NCBI RefSeq assembly: GCF_000020585.3 | Contig: NC_011138.3 | Location: forward strand, 460,001 to 524,000 | Origin: Alteromonas mediterranea DE | GTDB taxonomy: Bacteria > Pseudomonadota > Gammaproteobacteria > Enterobacterales > Alteromonadaceae | DNA: 64,000 bases | Reading direction: 5' to 3' | Shown here: positions 29,530 to 39,082 of the stretch, one piece after another | How the letters are laid out: each line of letters opens with the position of its first letter | Position numbering within the stretch: the stretch's first letter is position 1 | Made by a program: the position numbers and the translations under genes | The notes under the pieces: generated by a model | What the model was told of the DNA's origin: nothing | The model's input: only the letters and a program-made list of their open reading frames with translations | Databases searched by the model: none

Positions 29530-30048
29530 ATGCTTGAGCTTCTTCTCCACGGGTTTCCGATTGTCTTCGCATTGGCCTCTTTTTGGTCGAATACCGAGCG
29601 AAAAGTACTGCTGCTGAATTTGGGGCTGTGTGTGGCGGTTGGTTTGCTGCTTGCGTTCGAACAAGCGTGGAGCGGTGCCATTGTTATTACTATTGCCGGA
29701 TTGAGTACGAGTTACCGCTTGATTAAGCAAAAACTGCTGTCGCCTATCGCAACTTACATTACGCTAATCACTATGTTGTGTATTGTGCTTTCTGTAAATA
29801 ACTTAACAGGTAAAGCCTCGTTTATAGAAACCATGCCAGCATTTACTTTTATGGCTTACCGGTTTGGCGAACTTTACTGCAAAGAAGCGGGGCTTCGAAT
29901 TTGTATGATTCTGGGGTCTTTGAATTTTACACTTTACGGTGTCATCACAGAAACGTGGGGGCTCGCTATTACCGAAGCATTATTTGCCGTATCCAACCTG
30001 TGGTATTACCTAAGACTTAGACGCGCTATGTTGGTCAGCCCTGTCTAA
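29530..30048 (+). CDS. YgjV-like inner membrane protein
   Basis: A 172-residue polytopic membrane protein with about five or six hydrophobic segments across its length (from LLHGFPIVFALASFW to ITEALFAVSNLWYYLRL). It resembles the YgjV/Imp-YgjV family, whose function is unknown. The ATG at 29530 is preferred over the GTG at 29521 because AAGTGA lies 6 nt upstream of it and the family starts close to the first membrane segment. It is monocistronic, ending at a long hairpin shared with purU. Confidence 0.6.
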   Translation: MLELLLHGFPIVFALASFWSNTERKVLLLNLGLCVAVGLLLAFEQAWSGAIVITIAGLSTSYRLIKQKLLSPIATYITLITMLCIVLSVNNLTGKASFIETMPAFTFMAYRFGELYCKEAGLRICMILGSLNFTLYGVITETWGLAITEALFAVSNLWYYLRLRRAMLVSPV

Positions 30049-30062
30049 AGCTAGATTTCAAA

Positions 30063-30106
30063 CGCCCGACAGTAAAAGCTCAGCCGGTGGGCTTTACTGT
30101 CGGGCG
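30063..30106 (+). terminator. long hairpin between ygjV-like gene and purU
   Basis: CGCCCGACAGTAAA pairs with TTTACTGTCGGGCG (14 bp), extended by a GC pair after a bulged A. There is no strong T-tract on either side. It lies between convergent genes and probably terminates or protects both transcripts, but a non-terminator role is possible. Confidence 0.55.
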
Positions 30107-30156
30107 CAGGTTTTACTTAAATTTAAACGTTTTTGCAAAGAAGGAGCCTTGCGCGT

Positions 30157-31011
30157 TTAAGCGAATACCACGGTTTTATTTCTGTGTATAATTACGCGGT
30201 CTTCTAAATGGTAGCGTACGCCGTGAGCCAAAGCGGTAACTTCACAATCTTTGCCTTTACGGACCATGTCAGCTGCGCTATCGCTGTGGCTAATACGCTT
30301 CACGCTTTGCTCGATAATAGGGCCTTCATCTAAGTCTTTAGTGACGTAGTGACACGTTGCGCCTATCAACTTCACACCGCGATCATAAGCTTGCTGATAG
30401 GGTTTAGCGCCGGCAAAGCTTGGCAAGAAACTGTGGTGAATATTAATCGCTTTACCCTGCAGCTGCTGACATAGGCTGTCGGGTAAAATCTGCATAAATC
30501 GTGCAAGTACCGTCAAATCAATCTTGTATTCTTCAAGCAAGGTCGAAATTTGGGCAAATGCAGCTTCTTTCCCAAGTGCTTTAAAGTCTACCCAATGAAA
30601 CGGCACTTTGTACCAGTCGGCAAACTGCTTCATTTGCGGATGGTTGCCAATAATAACGGGAATATCACAGTGTAGTTCGCCTGTATGCCAGCGATGAAGC
30701 AAGTCAACTAAACAGTGAGACTCAAGGCTAGCCAACAAGGCCACGCGTTGCTTTTTATTTGAATCGCTAAGCTTCCAGTTCATCTGGTATTCATTCGCAA
30801 GGGGAGTGAACTCTTTTACGAAGCTCTGGTGGTCTAACTTAAGCGAGTCGGTGCTTATTTCATGGCGCATGAAAAAGCGACCTGTTTGTAAGTCGGTATG
30901 GTGGTTCGCTTCAACGATGGTCGCGTTATGGTCCGCTAAAAATTGTGACACGCTGGCCACTAGCCCAATTTGGTCTGGGCAGTCTATTACTAATCTAAAT
31001 GTTTGTTGCAT
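30157..31011 (-). CDS. purU: formyltetrahydrofolate deformylase
   Basis: Hydrolyses 10-formyl-THF to formate and THF, balancing the one-carbon pool and feeding formate to PurT. The 284-residue protein has an N-terminal ACT domain (RLVIDCPDQIGLVASVSQFLADHNATIVEA, of which DCPDQIGLVASVSQ is diagnostic) and a formyltransferase-fold catalytic domain with the active-site run INIHHSFLPSFAGAKPY and the aspartate in KDLDEGPII. Length matches E. coli PurU (280). It is monocistronic. Confidence 0.95.
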   Translation of the reverse strand: MQQTFRLVIDCPDQIGLVASVSQFLADHNATIVEANHHTDLQTGRFFMRHEISTDSLKLDHQSFVKEFTPLANEYQMNWKLSDSNKKQRVALLASLESHCLVDLLHRWHTGELHCDIPVIIGNHPQMKQFADWYKVPFHWVDFKALGKEAAFAQISTLLEEYKIDLTVLARFMQILPDSLCQQLQGKAINIHHSFLPSFAGAKPYQQAYDRGVKLIGATCHYVTKDLDEGPIIEQSVKRISHSDSAADMVRKGKDCEVTALAHGVRYHLEDRVIIHRNKTVVFA

Positions 31012-31233
31012 TTGGGCAGAATGATTAAAAAAACAGGCTATCTTTTTACCCGTGACGCTACGCGTTGTAAAGGCGAAGCGCGATTTAAAACAAGCTTAAA
31101 TTGCTATAACTCATAATTACAAAACTTGTACACTAAATCTTAACAAGTTTTCAATCTCTATACCTGCTTAGCGGTGAAAGGTGTCCCTCAAATGATAGCG
31201 GCCTAACAAGGTAGGCACTGTGTCGTATTTCCC

Positions 31234-31887
31234 TTACTCGTCGGTTATTCCCCGACGTAGCTTTTCTCTTACCGACATATTGTGTTTTAACGGCCAAGAC
31301 TGGCGAACAGGGTAGGTAACCCCCTGAGGTGTAGTGACAGACTCAAACAGGTGAAATGCCGAGACGTGAACGTCTACACTGGGGCTGTAAAGTGGCAGAG
31401 GTAAAGTTGATGTAGCCTTTCTAACAACGGTAACGTGAGGCTTATATTCTCTGTTTTCTACTTCTATTGCTGCTTTGCGGGCAGCTTTACGCGATAACTT
31501 GGCGAGTTCACTTAGTGCCTTTGGTGTATCCGTAGGCGCAGCAAATAGGATTTTGGGGCCATTCCACAACCCTGTTGCATTTAGGGTTAATGAAAATGGT
31601 TCGCTAACGAGCTGGTCGAGTTCATACACCAGCGCTTCGTGCTGACGGTGATTTATCTCGCCTAAAAAGCTGAGTGTGATGTGAAAGTTTGCCGCGGGCA
31701 CGGCATAAGGTAGCGAAGGTCCTTGTCCACTATTGTGATTGTTGCGCTTGTTGCCAGACTTTCGAGACCTGCTCGACTCGTTTTTTACCCATTGGCGAGG
31801 CATGATTTCAGGCAATGCCTGTTGACGCCAGCTATCCAAAGCAAGTTTTTCTGTGGCGCTAAGATCTAAACCAATAAAGCTTCGCAT
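31234..31887 (-). CDS. thpR: RNA 2',3'-cyclic phosphodiesterase (2'-5' RNA ligase family)
   Basis: A 217-residue protein of the 2H phosphoesterase superfamily, opening MRSFIGLDLS. The two HxT/S motifs are FHITLSFLG and KPHVTVVRK. These enzymes hydrolyse 2',3'-cyclic phosphates on RNA and can join tRNA halves with a 2'-5' bond in vitro. An unusual feature is a Ser/Arg/Lys/Asn-rich insert at about residues 38-58 (ESSRSRKSGNKRNNHNSGQG) just before the first motif, which may add RNA affinity. It is monocistronic. Confidence 0.88.
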   Translation of the reverse strand: MRSFIGLDLSATEKLALDSWRQQALPEIMPRQWVKNESSRSRKSGNKRNNHNSGQGPSLPYAVPAANFHITLSFLGEINHRQHEALVYELDQLVSEPFSLTLNATGLWNGPKILFAAPTDTPKALSELAKLSRKAARKAAIEVENREYKPHVTVVRKATSTLPLPLYSPSVDVHVSAFHLFESVTTPQGVTYPVRQSWPLKHNMSVREKLRRGITDE

Positions 31888-32130
31888 AGCTTTACTCCTT
31901 CCGATTTGCCCTATTCTTTGTTCATCACGTTAAATGACCACCCACAAGCTTAAAAGTGCAGTTACACGCCCATACTAGAATAAGCTTATCATGGCGCTAC
32001 TATCGGGGTGTAAAACCCATCGCAAGTGTTGAGCTATTTAACCGGTTTAAAAAAATAGCCGTGATGTTCGGGTGCATTGATCAAATCAGGTACACTATAC
32101 CCATTAACTTATAACACCTTTATTCCCTTT

Positions 32131-34815
32131 ATGTTACAGCCGTTTTCTCATTTACCTGCTTATGAGCTTGTTACACCGCTTAAAGAGTCGGTTGCCGCTA
32201 ACAATATCATTATTGGCGCGCCACCGGGCGCGGGAAAGTCTACCGTACTTCCTTTGTCACTGCTGCAATCATCACTTAAGGGTAAAATATTGCTTATGCA
32301 GCCACGTCGCGTGGTGGTGAGAAACCTCGCTGACTATTTAGCTAAGCAGTTAAACGAAAGTGTGGGTGAAACGGTGGGGTATCGTATTAAAGGCGAATCA
32401 AAAACATCGCCAGCCACTCGCCTTGAGATTATTACAGAAGGTGTGCTGACTCGCATGATTCAGCAAGACCCAGAGCTAGCAGATGTCACTGCTATTGTCT
32501 TCGACGAATTTCACGAACGCAGCATTCACAGCGATTTTGGTTTGGCGCTAGCGCTTGAGGTTCAAACTGGGCTTCGCGACGACCTGCGCTTAATTGTGAT
32601 GTCGGCTACCTTGGATATAGCGCCACTTCAAGCACTGCTTAATGAATTTAGCGCGCTGCCCGTGGTGAACTTAAATACACAAGGACGCGTGTTTCCCGTG
32701 GATATTCGCTACACCCGAGATGTGCAGGCTTATGAGTTAGTACCGAAAACTTGCAATATCATAAAGCAAGCAGTAAGCGAACACGATGGCGATATCTTGG
32801 TATTTCTTCCTGGTCGGGGGAGCATAAATGCTGTTGCCAGAGAAATAAAAGGGTTAGCTGAGAGTGCGGACATTGCTATTCACATGCTTTATGGCGCACT
32901 AAGCAAGTCTGCGCAGCAAGACGCTATAGCCCCAGACCCCCACGGGCGAAGGAAAGTTATCCTCTCTACTAATATTGCTGAAACCAGTTTAACCATTGAA
33001 GGCGTGACAGTAGTTATTGATAGTCTGTGGGAGAACAGTGCGCAATATCACCCTTCAAGCGATATTACTGCGCTCACCCAGCAACGTATTTCGCAAGCTT
33101 CTGCCACTCAAAGAGCAGGGCGAGCAGGGCGAGTAATGGCGGGTATCTGCTATAGGCTATGCAGTAAAAGCAGCTTCGAGCGATTAGCCAAACACAATGC
33201 GGCGCAAATAGAAAAAGAAGATTTAAGTAGCTTTCTACTTGATACGTATGCGTGGGGCAGTACGCCCGATACATTAGCACTTTTAACCAAGCCCACACCT
33301 GCTCAACTAAACTCGGCACAGCAAAAGCTCCACCGATTACATGCAGTAGGGTTTGATGACGCAACAGGGCAAGGGAGCATAACGCCCTACGGACGTCAGG
33401 TAGCGCAATTGCCATGTCAGCCGCATTTAGCCCATTTGCTGTTAACAGTGAAGTCAGGTATTGAAGGCCTTTCACCTAAAGAAAATAACGCGTTAAAACA
33501 TGCCGCAGTATTTGTGGTGGCGTTAAGTGAAAGCAATATGAGTGCAAGTGGGGCAACAAGTGTAGTGGACGCTTTGCTTCAGGTCAGTGGCAACGCGCGT
33601 AATCAGTTGATTCAGCAAGCCTCTCGCTACGTTCGGTATGTAACTAGCTCTACAGAACGCGAGCAATCGTTTAAGGCTGATATTAACGCGCTAGAAGAAT
33701 GGGCTCTTGGTTTGTGTATAGCTATAGCATTCCCACTGCAGGTGGGCTATTTGCGTGTACGCGCGACGTCAGGCAATAATGCCTCGGGCAGCGGAGCCTG
33801 TAGTAAAAATGCGACGGCAGGCGTAAAACAGTCATCACAATTGCTTGAGTATAAGCTTGCCAGCGGGAAAGGCGCCGAGCTTGCTACTTCTAATAGCAGT
33901 GCATTTAATCATGGCGATGCCGATGACAGTTCGCCGTGGTTAGCGGTACTTGAAGGGCAACTTATAAAAAATACGGTAGTGATACGGCTAGCGCAAGCTG
34001 TGCCCGAAAGTTACTTGCGCTTAGCTTTCCCCAAAGCATTTAGTGAAAAACGAAGCGCAGTGCTTAATCGCGACACCGGTCAGATGGAAGCGCGCCGAAG
34101 CACAGGTTTTTTTGCTATCACATTAAATAGTGTGCCGGTCTCAGGGCAAGAGAAAATCCGCGATAATGAATACTGGGATGGGGCGGTAACCGAAGGATGG
34201 TTTGCCTACCTAGATGCACTGCCACTTTCACAGTGGCCCCTTTGCGACGCTGACTGGCAGTGGTGGCGAAGAGTGGCATTGGCTGGCAAGCTAAATCTAC
34301 AGCAAGACAAAGCGTTTGATAAGCCAGATGCGTGGCCTGCATCGTTGAGCGAGCTGGTACACAAGGCAAAAGAGAGCTTAAGCGCAGCGCTAAAAAGCTG
34401 CAAAAACATAAAGTCGCTACAGCAGCTGCCGTGGAAAACGGCGCTGAACAATGGACTTTCTTGGCCACAGCAAGACGCCTTAGCAACACATCTTCCCACC
34501 CACGTGTCTATTCCTACGGGGCGAGAAGCCGCACTGGACTATCGTGAAAGCGGTGATGTGGTGCTGGCGGTTAAAATGCCAGAAATGTACTCGCAAAATG
34601 GGCCGCTAACGATAGCTGGAGGCCGCGTTACCGTGGTGTGCGAGTTGTTGTCGCCAGCGGGAAGGCCACTGCAAACTACCAGTGATTTAGGCGCTTTTTG
34701 GCAAGGTAGTTACAAAGAAATACAAAAAGAAATGAAGGGCCGTTACCCCAAGCATTATTGGCCAGATGACCCCGCCAACGCGGTACCTACAAGTAAAACC
34801 AAAAAGCGTATGTAA
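32131..34815 (+). CDS. hrpB: ATP-dependent helicase HrpB
   Basis: DEAH-type RNA helicase of the HrpA/HrpB group. The 894-residue protein has Walker A APPGAGKST, motif II DEFH, motif III SATL, and motifs V-VI TNIAETSLTIEGV and QRAGRAGR, followed by HA2 and the HrpB-specific C-terminal region. The start is set at the ATG at 32131, because the family begins immediately before LPAYELVTPL; an upstream TTG at 32077 would add 18 unlikely residues. No good ribosome binding site is visible. HrpB's cellular role is poorly defined. There is an insert of variable, Ser/Ala/Gly-rich sequence at about 550-600. Confidence 0.92.
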   Translation: MLQPFSHLPAYELVTPLKESVAANNIIIGAPPGAGKSTVLPLSLLQSSLKGKILLMQPRRVVVRNLADYLAKQLNESVGETVGYRIKGESKTSPATRLEIITEGVLTRMIQQDPELADVTAIVFDEFHERSIHSDFGLALALEVQTGLRDDLRLIVMSATLDIAPLQALLNEFSALPVVNLNTQGRVFPVDIRYTRDVQAYELVPKTCNIIKQAVSEHDGDILVFLPGRGSINAVAREIKGLAESADIAIHMLYGALSKSAQQDAIAPDPHGRRKVILSTNIAETSLTIEGVTVVIDSLWENSAQYHPSSDITALTQQRISQASATQRAGRAGRVMAGICYRLCSKSSFERLAKHNAAQIEKEDLSSFLLDTYAWGSTPDTLALLTKPTPAQLNSAQQKLHRLHAVGFDDATGQGSITPYGRQVAQLPCQPHLAHLLLTVKSGIEGLSPKENNALKHAAVFVVALSESNMSASGATSVVDALLQVSGNARNQLIQQASRYVRYVTSSTEREQSFKADINALEEWALGLCIAIAFPLQVGYLRVRATSGNNASGSGACSKNATAGVKQSSQLLEYKLASGKGAELATSNSSAFNHGDADDSSPWLAVLEGQLIKNTVVIRLAQAVPESYLRLAFPKAFSEKRSAVLNRDTGQMEARRSTGFFAITLNSVPVSGQEKIRDNEYWDGAVTEGWFAYLDALPLSQWPLCDADWQWWRRVALAGKLNLQQDKAFDKPDAWPASLSELVHKAKESLSAALKSCKNIKSLQQLPWKTALNNGLSWPQQDALATHLPTHVSIPTGREAALDYRESGDVVLAVKMPEMYSQNGPLTIAGGRVTVVCELLSPAGRPLQTTSDLGAFWQGSYKEIQKEMKGRYPKHYWPDDPANAVPTSKTKKRM

Positions 34816-34887
34816 GCGCTATGACATTAACGCAAAGGTAAGAGCGAACGTGTGTTGAGTGCGACCTTTAATTAAATATATTCGCAC

Positions 34888-34913
34888 TAGCGCGCTTTTA
34901 ACAAAGCGCGCTA
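34888..34913 (+). terminator. hairpin between hrpB and the transglycosylase gene
   Basis: A perfect 11-bp stem TAGCGCGCTTT/AAAGCGCGCTA with a TAAC loop lies between convergent genes. There is no T-tract outside the stem, so termination may rely on the hairpin with the inner TTT/AAA, or on Rho. Confidence 0.6.
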
Positions 34914-34922
34914 AATCAAAAA

Positions 34923-36188
34923 TTAGGACTGTGAAGCTTTGTCCCGCTCAAGCTCCACATTTAGCGCTGCCATAACTTCAAGGCCAGGAAAGCCGTCTGC
35001 AATCATGTTGTTGCTAATTTGATAGTTTCGAATTCCTTCTCGGGTGGCTGGGCCAATTATGCCGTCGGGCTTACCCACATCGAAACCTAAGTCATTAAGT
35101 TTACTTTGCAAGGCAATGATGTCTTTACGGTTATAGGCGGGTAGGTCAGGCAGCGTAGCCTTAATACCTGATGCGCCGGCAATACGGTCAGCCAATACGC
35201 CAACGGCGATGGCATAAAACTCAGAGTTGTTCCAACGCATAATAACGCGGAAGTTCTTGTAAGCGATAAAAGCCGGGCCATTGTGACCCGCCGGTACAAT
35301 CACATAGGCAGTCGTTTCGCCTTCACCTAATGGCGAACCATCGGCTTTTTTCACACCTTGCTCGTGCCATTCGCTAAGAGGTTTGCGGTTTTTGTAGCCA
35401 GACTCCTGATAGTTAAAGCCTTCTGGTAGCTTAACTTCACGGCCCCAGCGAAAACTGCGCTCCCAGCCTAAACTGGCAAGGAAGTTTGCCGCAGAAGACA
35501 AAGCGTCCTCTTCGCTTTCCCACAGGTTAACTTGTCCGTCACCATCGCCATCAATTGCATAATGAGTATACGCCGAAGGCATGAATTGGGTATGGCCCAT
35601 CGCGCCGGCCCACGAGCCTACCATGTTGTCTTTTTTAAGCTTTTCCCGCTGCATAAGCTTTACGGCAACCAAGAACTCTTGGGTGAAGTACTTACTTCTG
35701 CGCTTGTCACAGGCTAAGGTTGCCAGTGAATCAAGTACAGGCATCTTCCCTTTGTACGAGCCGAAATTAGTCTCAAGCCCCCAAAAAGCAAGAAGATAGT
35801 GGGGAGGCACGCCGTATTTATCGCTTAGCTTATGCAATAGCTTTTCGTGCTTGGCATACATTGCTTTGCCTTTCTCGGTACGCCAGTCAGTGACGCGCTT
35901 GCTAAAATAACCGGGAAAGGTTTGTACAAACTCAGGCTGGCTTCTATCTAGCTCAATTACGCGGTCTTGATGTACAAGGTGAGGAAATATCTCGTCGATA
36001 ATTTGCTGGCTGACACCTTCTTGTTTTGCTCTGTCGGCAAGGGCCGCAGTACAGCTGGAAAAGTGCTCATTGGCAGAGGCTGAGCTTATAACAGCACCTG
36101 TAAAAAGAAGCGCAAGTGATGTACGAAACACGCCACCTTTAAGTGAAAATGTCGATAAAAAAGAAAACTGAAGTGAAGCTAAGCGCAT
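34923..36188 (-). CDS. lytic murein transglycosylase (MltB family)
   Basis: A 421-residue periplasmic enzyme that cleaves the MurNAc-GlcNAc bond of peptidoglycan with 1,6-anhydro product. A signal peptide (through SSASA, about residue 40) is followed by the SLT_2 catalytic domain, with the glutamate in FWGLETNFGSYKG and GAMGHTQFMPSAY. A C-terminal PG_binding_1 domain (LQSKLNDLGFDVGKPDGIIGPATREGIRNYQ, of which GKPDGIIGPATREGI is diagnostic) completes it. There is no lipobox, so it is probably soluble. An AGGAA ribosome binding site supports the start. It is near the PBP1b gene but divergent from it. Confidence 0.9.
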   Translation of the reverse strand: MRLASLQFSFLSTFSLKGGVFRTSLALLFTGAVISSASANEHFSSCTAALADRAKQEGVSQQIIDEIFPHLVHQDRVIELDRSQPEFVQTFPGYFSKRVTDWRTEKGKAMYAKHEKLLHKLSDKYGVPPHYLLAFWGLETNFGSYKGKMPVLDSLATLACDKRRSKYFTQEFLVAVKLMQREKLKKDNMVGSWAGAMGHTQFMPSAYTHYAIDGDGDGQVNLWESEEDALSSAANFLASLGWERSFRWGREVKLPEGFNYQESGYKNRKPLSEWHEQGVKKADGSPLGEGETTAYVIVPAGHNGPAFIAYKNFRVIMRWNNSEFYAIAVGVLADRIAGASGIKATLPDLPAYNRKDIIALQSKLNDLGFDVGKPDGIIGPATREGIRNYQISNNMIADGFPGLEVMAALNVELERDKASQS

Positions 36189-36454
36189 AGTACGATTCCT
36201 GTGTTACTTGCTTGCATGCTATCGCATTGTGACCGTGAAACGCGAGTATAATTCATTTTCTGCCTGTAGGTTTTACGTTGTAGAAGTGTCCATTGTGGTT
36301 ACCGCAGGCGCAGTGTGCATAATTGGAAACAGTTGTTGCGCGGCGGCCTCAATGGTAATGTTTAGCGACTTAATCACAGCGTTCTAAGGGCGTTGGTGTA
36401 GTCCATATCGCAATGATTGCGATGCCATCTTAATGATCTTCATGGCGTTTTCAC

Positions 36455-38815
36455 GTGACAAAAAGACAGACTAAAAACAATTCATCTTCAAAAAGCAATG
36501 CTTCGAAAAAAACTGCAGCGGGAAAAAGTACAACCAAACGTTCGTGGTTTTTTAAACTGTTCTGGCGTGTATGCCTTATAGGGCTTGTGGTGCTAGGGGC
36601 ATATGCCTTTTATCTCGACGCACAAATTAAACATGCGTTCTCGGGTAACAAGTGGGAAGTACCTGCGCAAATTTTCGCACGTCCTTTAGAAGTGAGTAAA
36701 GGCGAGGAGATAACGCCACAAGAAGTCATTGATGAACTCAATTTGCTGGGCTATCGCAAGGTGGCTTTTGCTGACAGTAGCGGTGAATATAGCTATCAAA
36801 ACAAGGTGTTAACTGTGCAGCGCCGCGCGTTTCAATTCCCCGAGGGAGCGGAGCCTCTTCGACACTTAGTATTAACGTGGGAAGGGGCGCGTATCGGTGA
36901 AATATACGATAAGTCACAAGGCCGTCCCTACGGTTCTGTAAAGTTAGAGCCATGGCTAGTAACACGCATGACGAGCGGCTCTCATGAAGACCGCATGTTA
37001 GTGACGTTAGATACTATCCCTGAAATGTTACCTAAAGCGCTGACGCTGGTGGAAGATCGCAATTTTTATAACCACCATGGTGTTGCACCACTTTCAATAT
37101 TGCGGGCCCTAATGGCGAATATTGCTGCTGGTCGTACGGTTCAAGGTGGTAGCACGCTGACGCAGCAGCTGGTTAAAAACATGTTTTTAACCCGCGAGCG
37201 CTCCCTTGTACGCAAGGCTAAAGAGGCCATAATGGCGGTCATTATAGACGCCCGCTACAGCAAGTCTGAGATTATCGAAGCCTATTTAAATGAGGTGTTT
37301 TTAGGGCAAAACGGCGACATGGCTGTACATGGATTTGGGCTTGCTAGCTATTTCTACTTTGACCGTCCGGCCAACGAGCTAAGCACGCCCGAAATAGCCA
37401 CGCTGGTTGCTATTATCAAAGGCCCATCTTATTACAATCCACGAAAGTATGCAGAGCGCACAAAAGAGCGTCGAGATTTAGTACTTCGAATGTTGTTCGA
37501 TGAAAATGAAATAAACCGTCAAGACTACGAGCGCTATGTGAACATGCCGTTAGGGCTTGCCAGCGGTGCGAGTTTAGCAAGCGGTAAACACCCTGCTTTC
37601 ATGGAGCAGGTTCGCAAAGAACTCAATGAAATTTTAGCAGAGCCAAGCCTAAGAGACTCGGGCGTTAAAGTGTTTACCACACTGGATATCGTTGCTCAGC
37701 GTCGGGCAGAAAAAGCATTATCGGGCACCCTAAATGGCCTGCAAAAAGATAGAAGCGTTCCATTGCAAGGTGCCATGGTAGTCACCGACAGTGCAAGCGG
37801 TGAAGTACGCGCTATCGTAGGTGGTAAAGACTTTGCATTTAAAGGTTTTAATCGAGCATTAGATGCTAAGAGGCCAATAGGCTCATTGATTAAACCAGCT
37901 GTGTACTTAACTGCCTTAGAAGATCCTACCCAGTTTAACTTGGCTACACCCCTTAAAGACGAGCCAATTACCCTAGAAAGTAGAAACGGCACCGAATGGT
38001 CGCCGCAAAACTACGATAAAGAGTTCAGAGGGCAGGTGCCTCTGCTTCAGGGGTTAGTCGAATCTTTGAACGTGCCAACAGTTAATTTAGGCATGCAGAT
38101 AGGCCTAGATGCGTTAGCCGATACCATTGAGCGGTTAGGGGTTACCACGCCAGTAGATAAAGTACCGTCGTTAACCTTGGGCGCTTTCGAACTAACGCCA
38201 TTTAGCACAAACCAAATGTATCAAACCCTATCAAACGATGGCCGCTACATACCGCTTCACACGGTGAGCTCTGTGGTTACGGCAGATAATGCATTACTTT
38301 GGAAGAAGGCCGAGTTCTTTGCTCAGCGCACGGATGAAGCCGCCACTTACTTACTGAACTACGCCCTGTACAAGGTGACCACAGAAGGTACAGCAAAACG
38401 CATAGGCTGGAACTTTGGTAATGTAAATATGGCAGGGAAAACAGGTACAACCGATGATTATCGCGATAGTTGGTTTAGCGGTTTCGACAGAAATAATGTG
38501 GTGACCGTTTGGGTCGGCAATGACGATAATCAACCAGTAAATTTAACCGGTGCAGGTGGCGCGCTGCCTGTGTTTGTAAATTATATGAAGTCACAGTCAC
38601 CGAAGTCTCTATCTAGACGTTTCCCTAAAGGGTTAGGTATTGCACATTTCGATGCGAAGACGGGGGCGGTAGTGGTCGCTGGGTGCGCAGGAAGTTTAAG
38701 TGTTCCGGCTATTTTGGATGTACTGCCTCCTGCGCAGCAAGATTGTGCTGGTCGCCCGGTAGACGAAAACGGCGATAAGAAAGAAAAAAGCTGGTGGGAG
38801 CGTATATTTGGATAA
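36455..38815 (+). CDS. mrcB: penicillin-binding protein 1b
   Basis: Bifunctional class A PBP. The 786-residue protein has a Lys/Ser/Thr-rich cytoplasmic tail, one TM (about 29-50), a UB2H region that in E. coli binds LpoB, a GT51 transglycosylase with catalytic E200 in LVEDRNFYNHHG and GGSTLTQQLVKN, and a transpeptidase with S477 in GSLIK, SLN, and KTGTT. It polymerises and crosslinks glycan strands. The start is a GTG; an ATG at 36441 is in another frame. All catalytic motifs are intact. Confidence 0.95.
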   Translation: MTKRQTKNNSSSKSNASKKTAAGKSTTKRSWFFKLFWRVCLIGLVVLGAYAFYLDAQIKHAFSGNKWEVPAQIFARPLEVSKGEEITPQEVIDELNLLGYRKVAFADSSGEYSYQNKVLTVQRRAFQFPEGAEPLRHLVLTWEGARIGEIYDKSQGRPYGSVKLEPWLVTRMTSGSHEDRMLVTLDTIPEMLPKALTLVEDRNFYNHHGVAPLSILRALMANIAAGRTVQGGSTLTQQLVKNMFLTRERSLVRKAKEAIMAVIIDARYSKSEIIEAYLNEVFLGQNGDMAVHGFGLASYFYFDRPANELSTPEIATLVAIIKGPSYYNPRKYAERTKERRDLVLRMLFDENEINRQDYERYVNMPLGLASGASLASGKHPAFMEQVRKELNEILAEPSLRDSGVKVFTTLDIVAQRRAEKALSGTLNGLQKDRSVPLQGAMVVTDSASGEVRAIVGGKDFAFKGFNRALDAKRPIGSLIKPAVYLTALEDPTQFNLATPLKDEPITLESRNGTEWSPQNYDKEFRGQVPLLQGLVESLNVPTVNLGMQIGLDALADTIERLGVTTPVDKVPSLTLGAFELTPFSTNQMYQTLSNDGRYIPLHTVSSVVTADNALLWKKAEFFAQRTDEAATYLLNYALYKVTTEGTAKRIGWNFGNVNMAGKTGTTDDYRDSWFSGFDRNNVVTVWVGNDDNQPVNLTGAGGALPVFVNYMKSQSPKSLSRRFPKGLGIAHFDAKTGAVVVAGCAGSLSVPAILDVLPPAQQDCAGRPVDENGDKKEKSWWERIFG

Positions 38816-38960
38816 AAAAGCTCCAGTAAGAAGATAGAAAACACAATCACTTGGCTAGCGTACAGTCCGTGCTTTCTATCTCCCTCTGGAGTTAAGGCCC
38901 AGGGAAGGCAAAAATGGGTAGCAGTAGTCGGTTAGGTACCTATTTGTTTTTGTTGCGTTT

Positions 38961-39071
38961 TCAGTGACCTTTTTGAAGGAATAAGCGTGCTGTTGAAAAA
39001 ACCAGTGCACTCACTAAAAACGCAATAACGGGGCCGAGTACTACCATAAATAGTGTAGCGGCGGTTAACAT
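38961..39071 (-). CDS. small membrane peptide, 36 residues
   Basis: A short ORF not recognised by family. The translation starts MLTAATLFMVVLGPVIAF and ends in ARLFLQKGH: one hydrophobic helix of about 25 residues followed by a short basic tail, so it is probably a single-pass inner membrane peptide. It starts with ATG and has an excellent AAGGAG ribosome binding site 6-7 nt upstream. It lies 11 bp after the stop of the exported 94-residue protein on the same strand, so the two are likely co-transcribed and perhaps partners. Confidence 0.55.
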   Translation of the reverse strand: MLTAATLFMVVLGPVIAFLVSALVFSTARLFLQKGH

Positions 39072-39082
39072 TTGCATTCTCC

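Noticed and set aside
33074..34499. Several long minus-strand frames inside hrpB
   Set aside because: They mirror the biased codon use of hrpB and show no domain or start signal.
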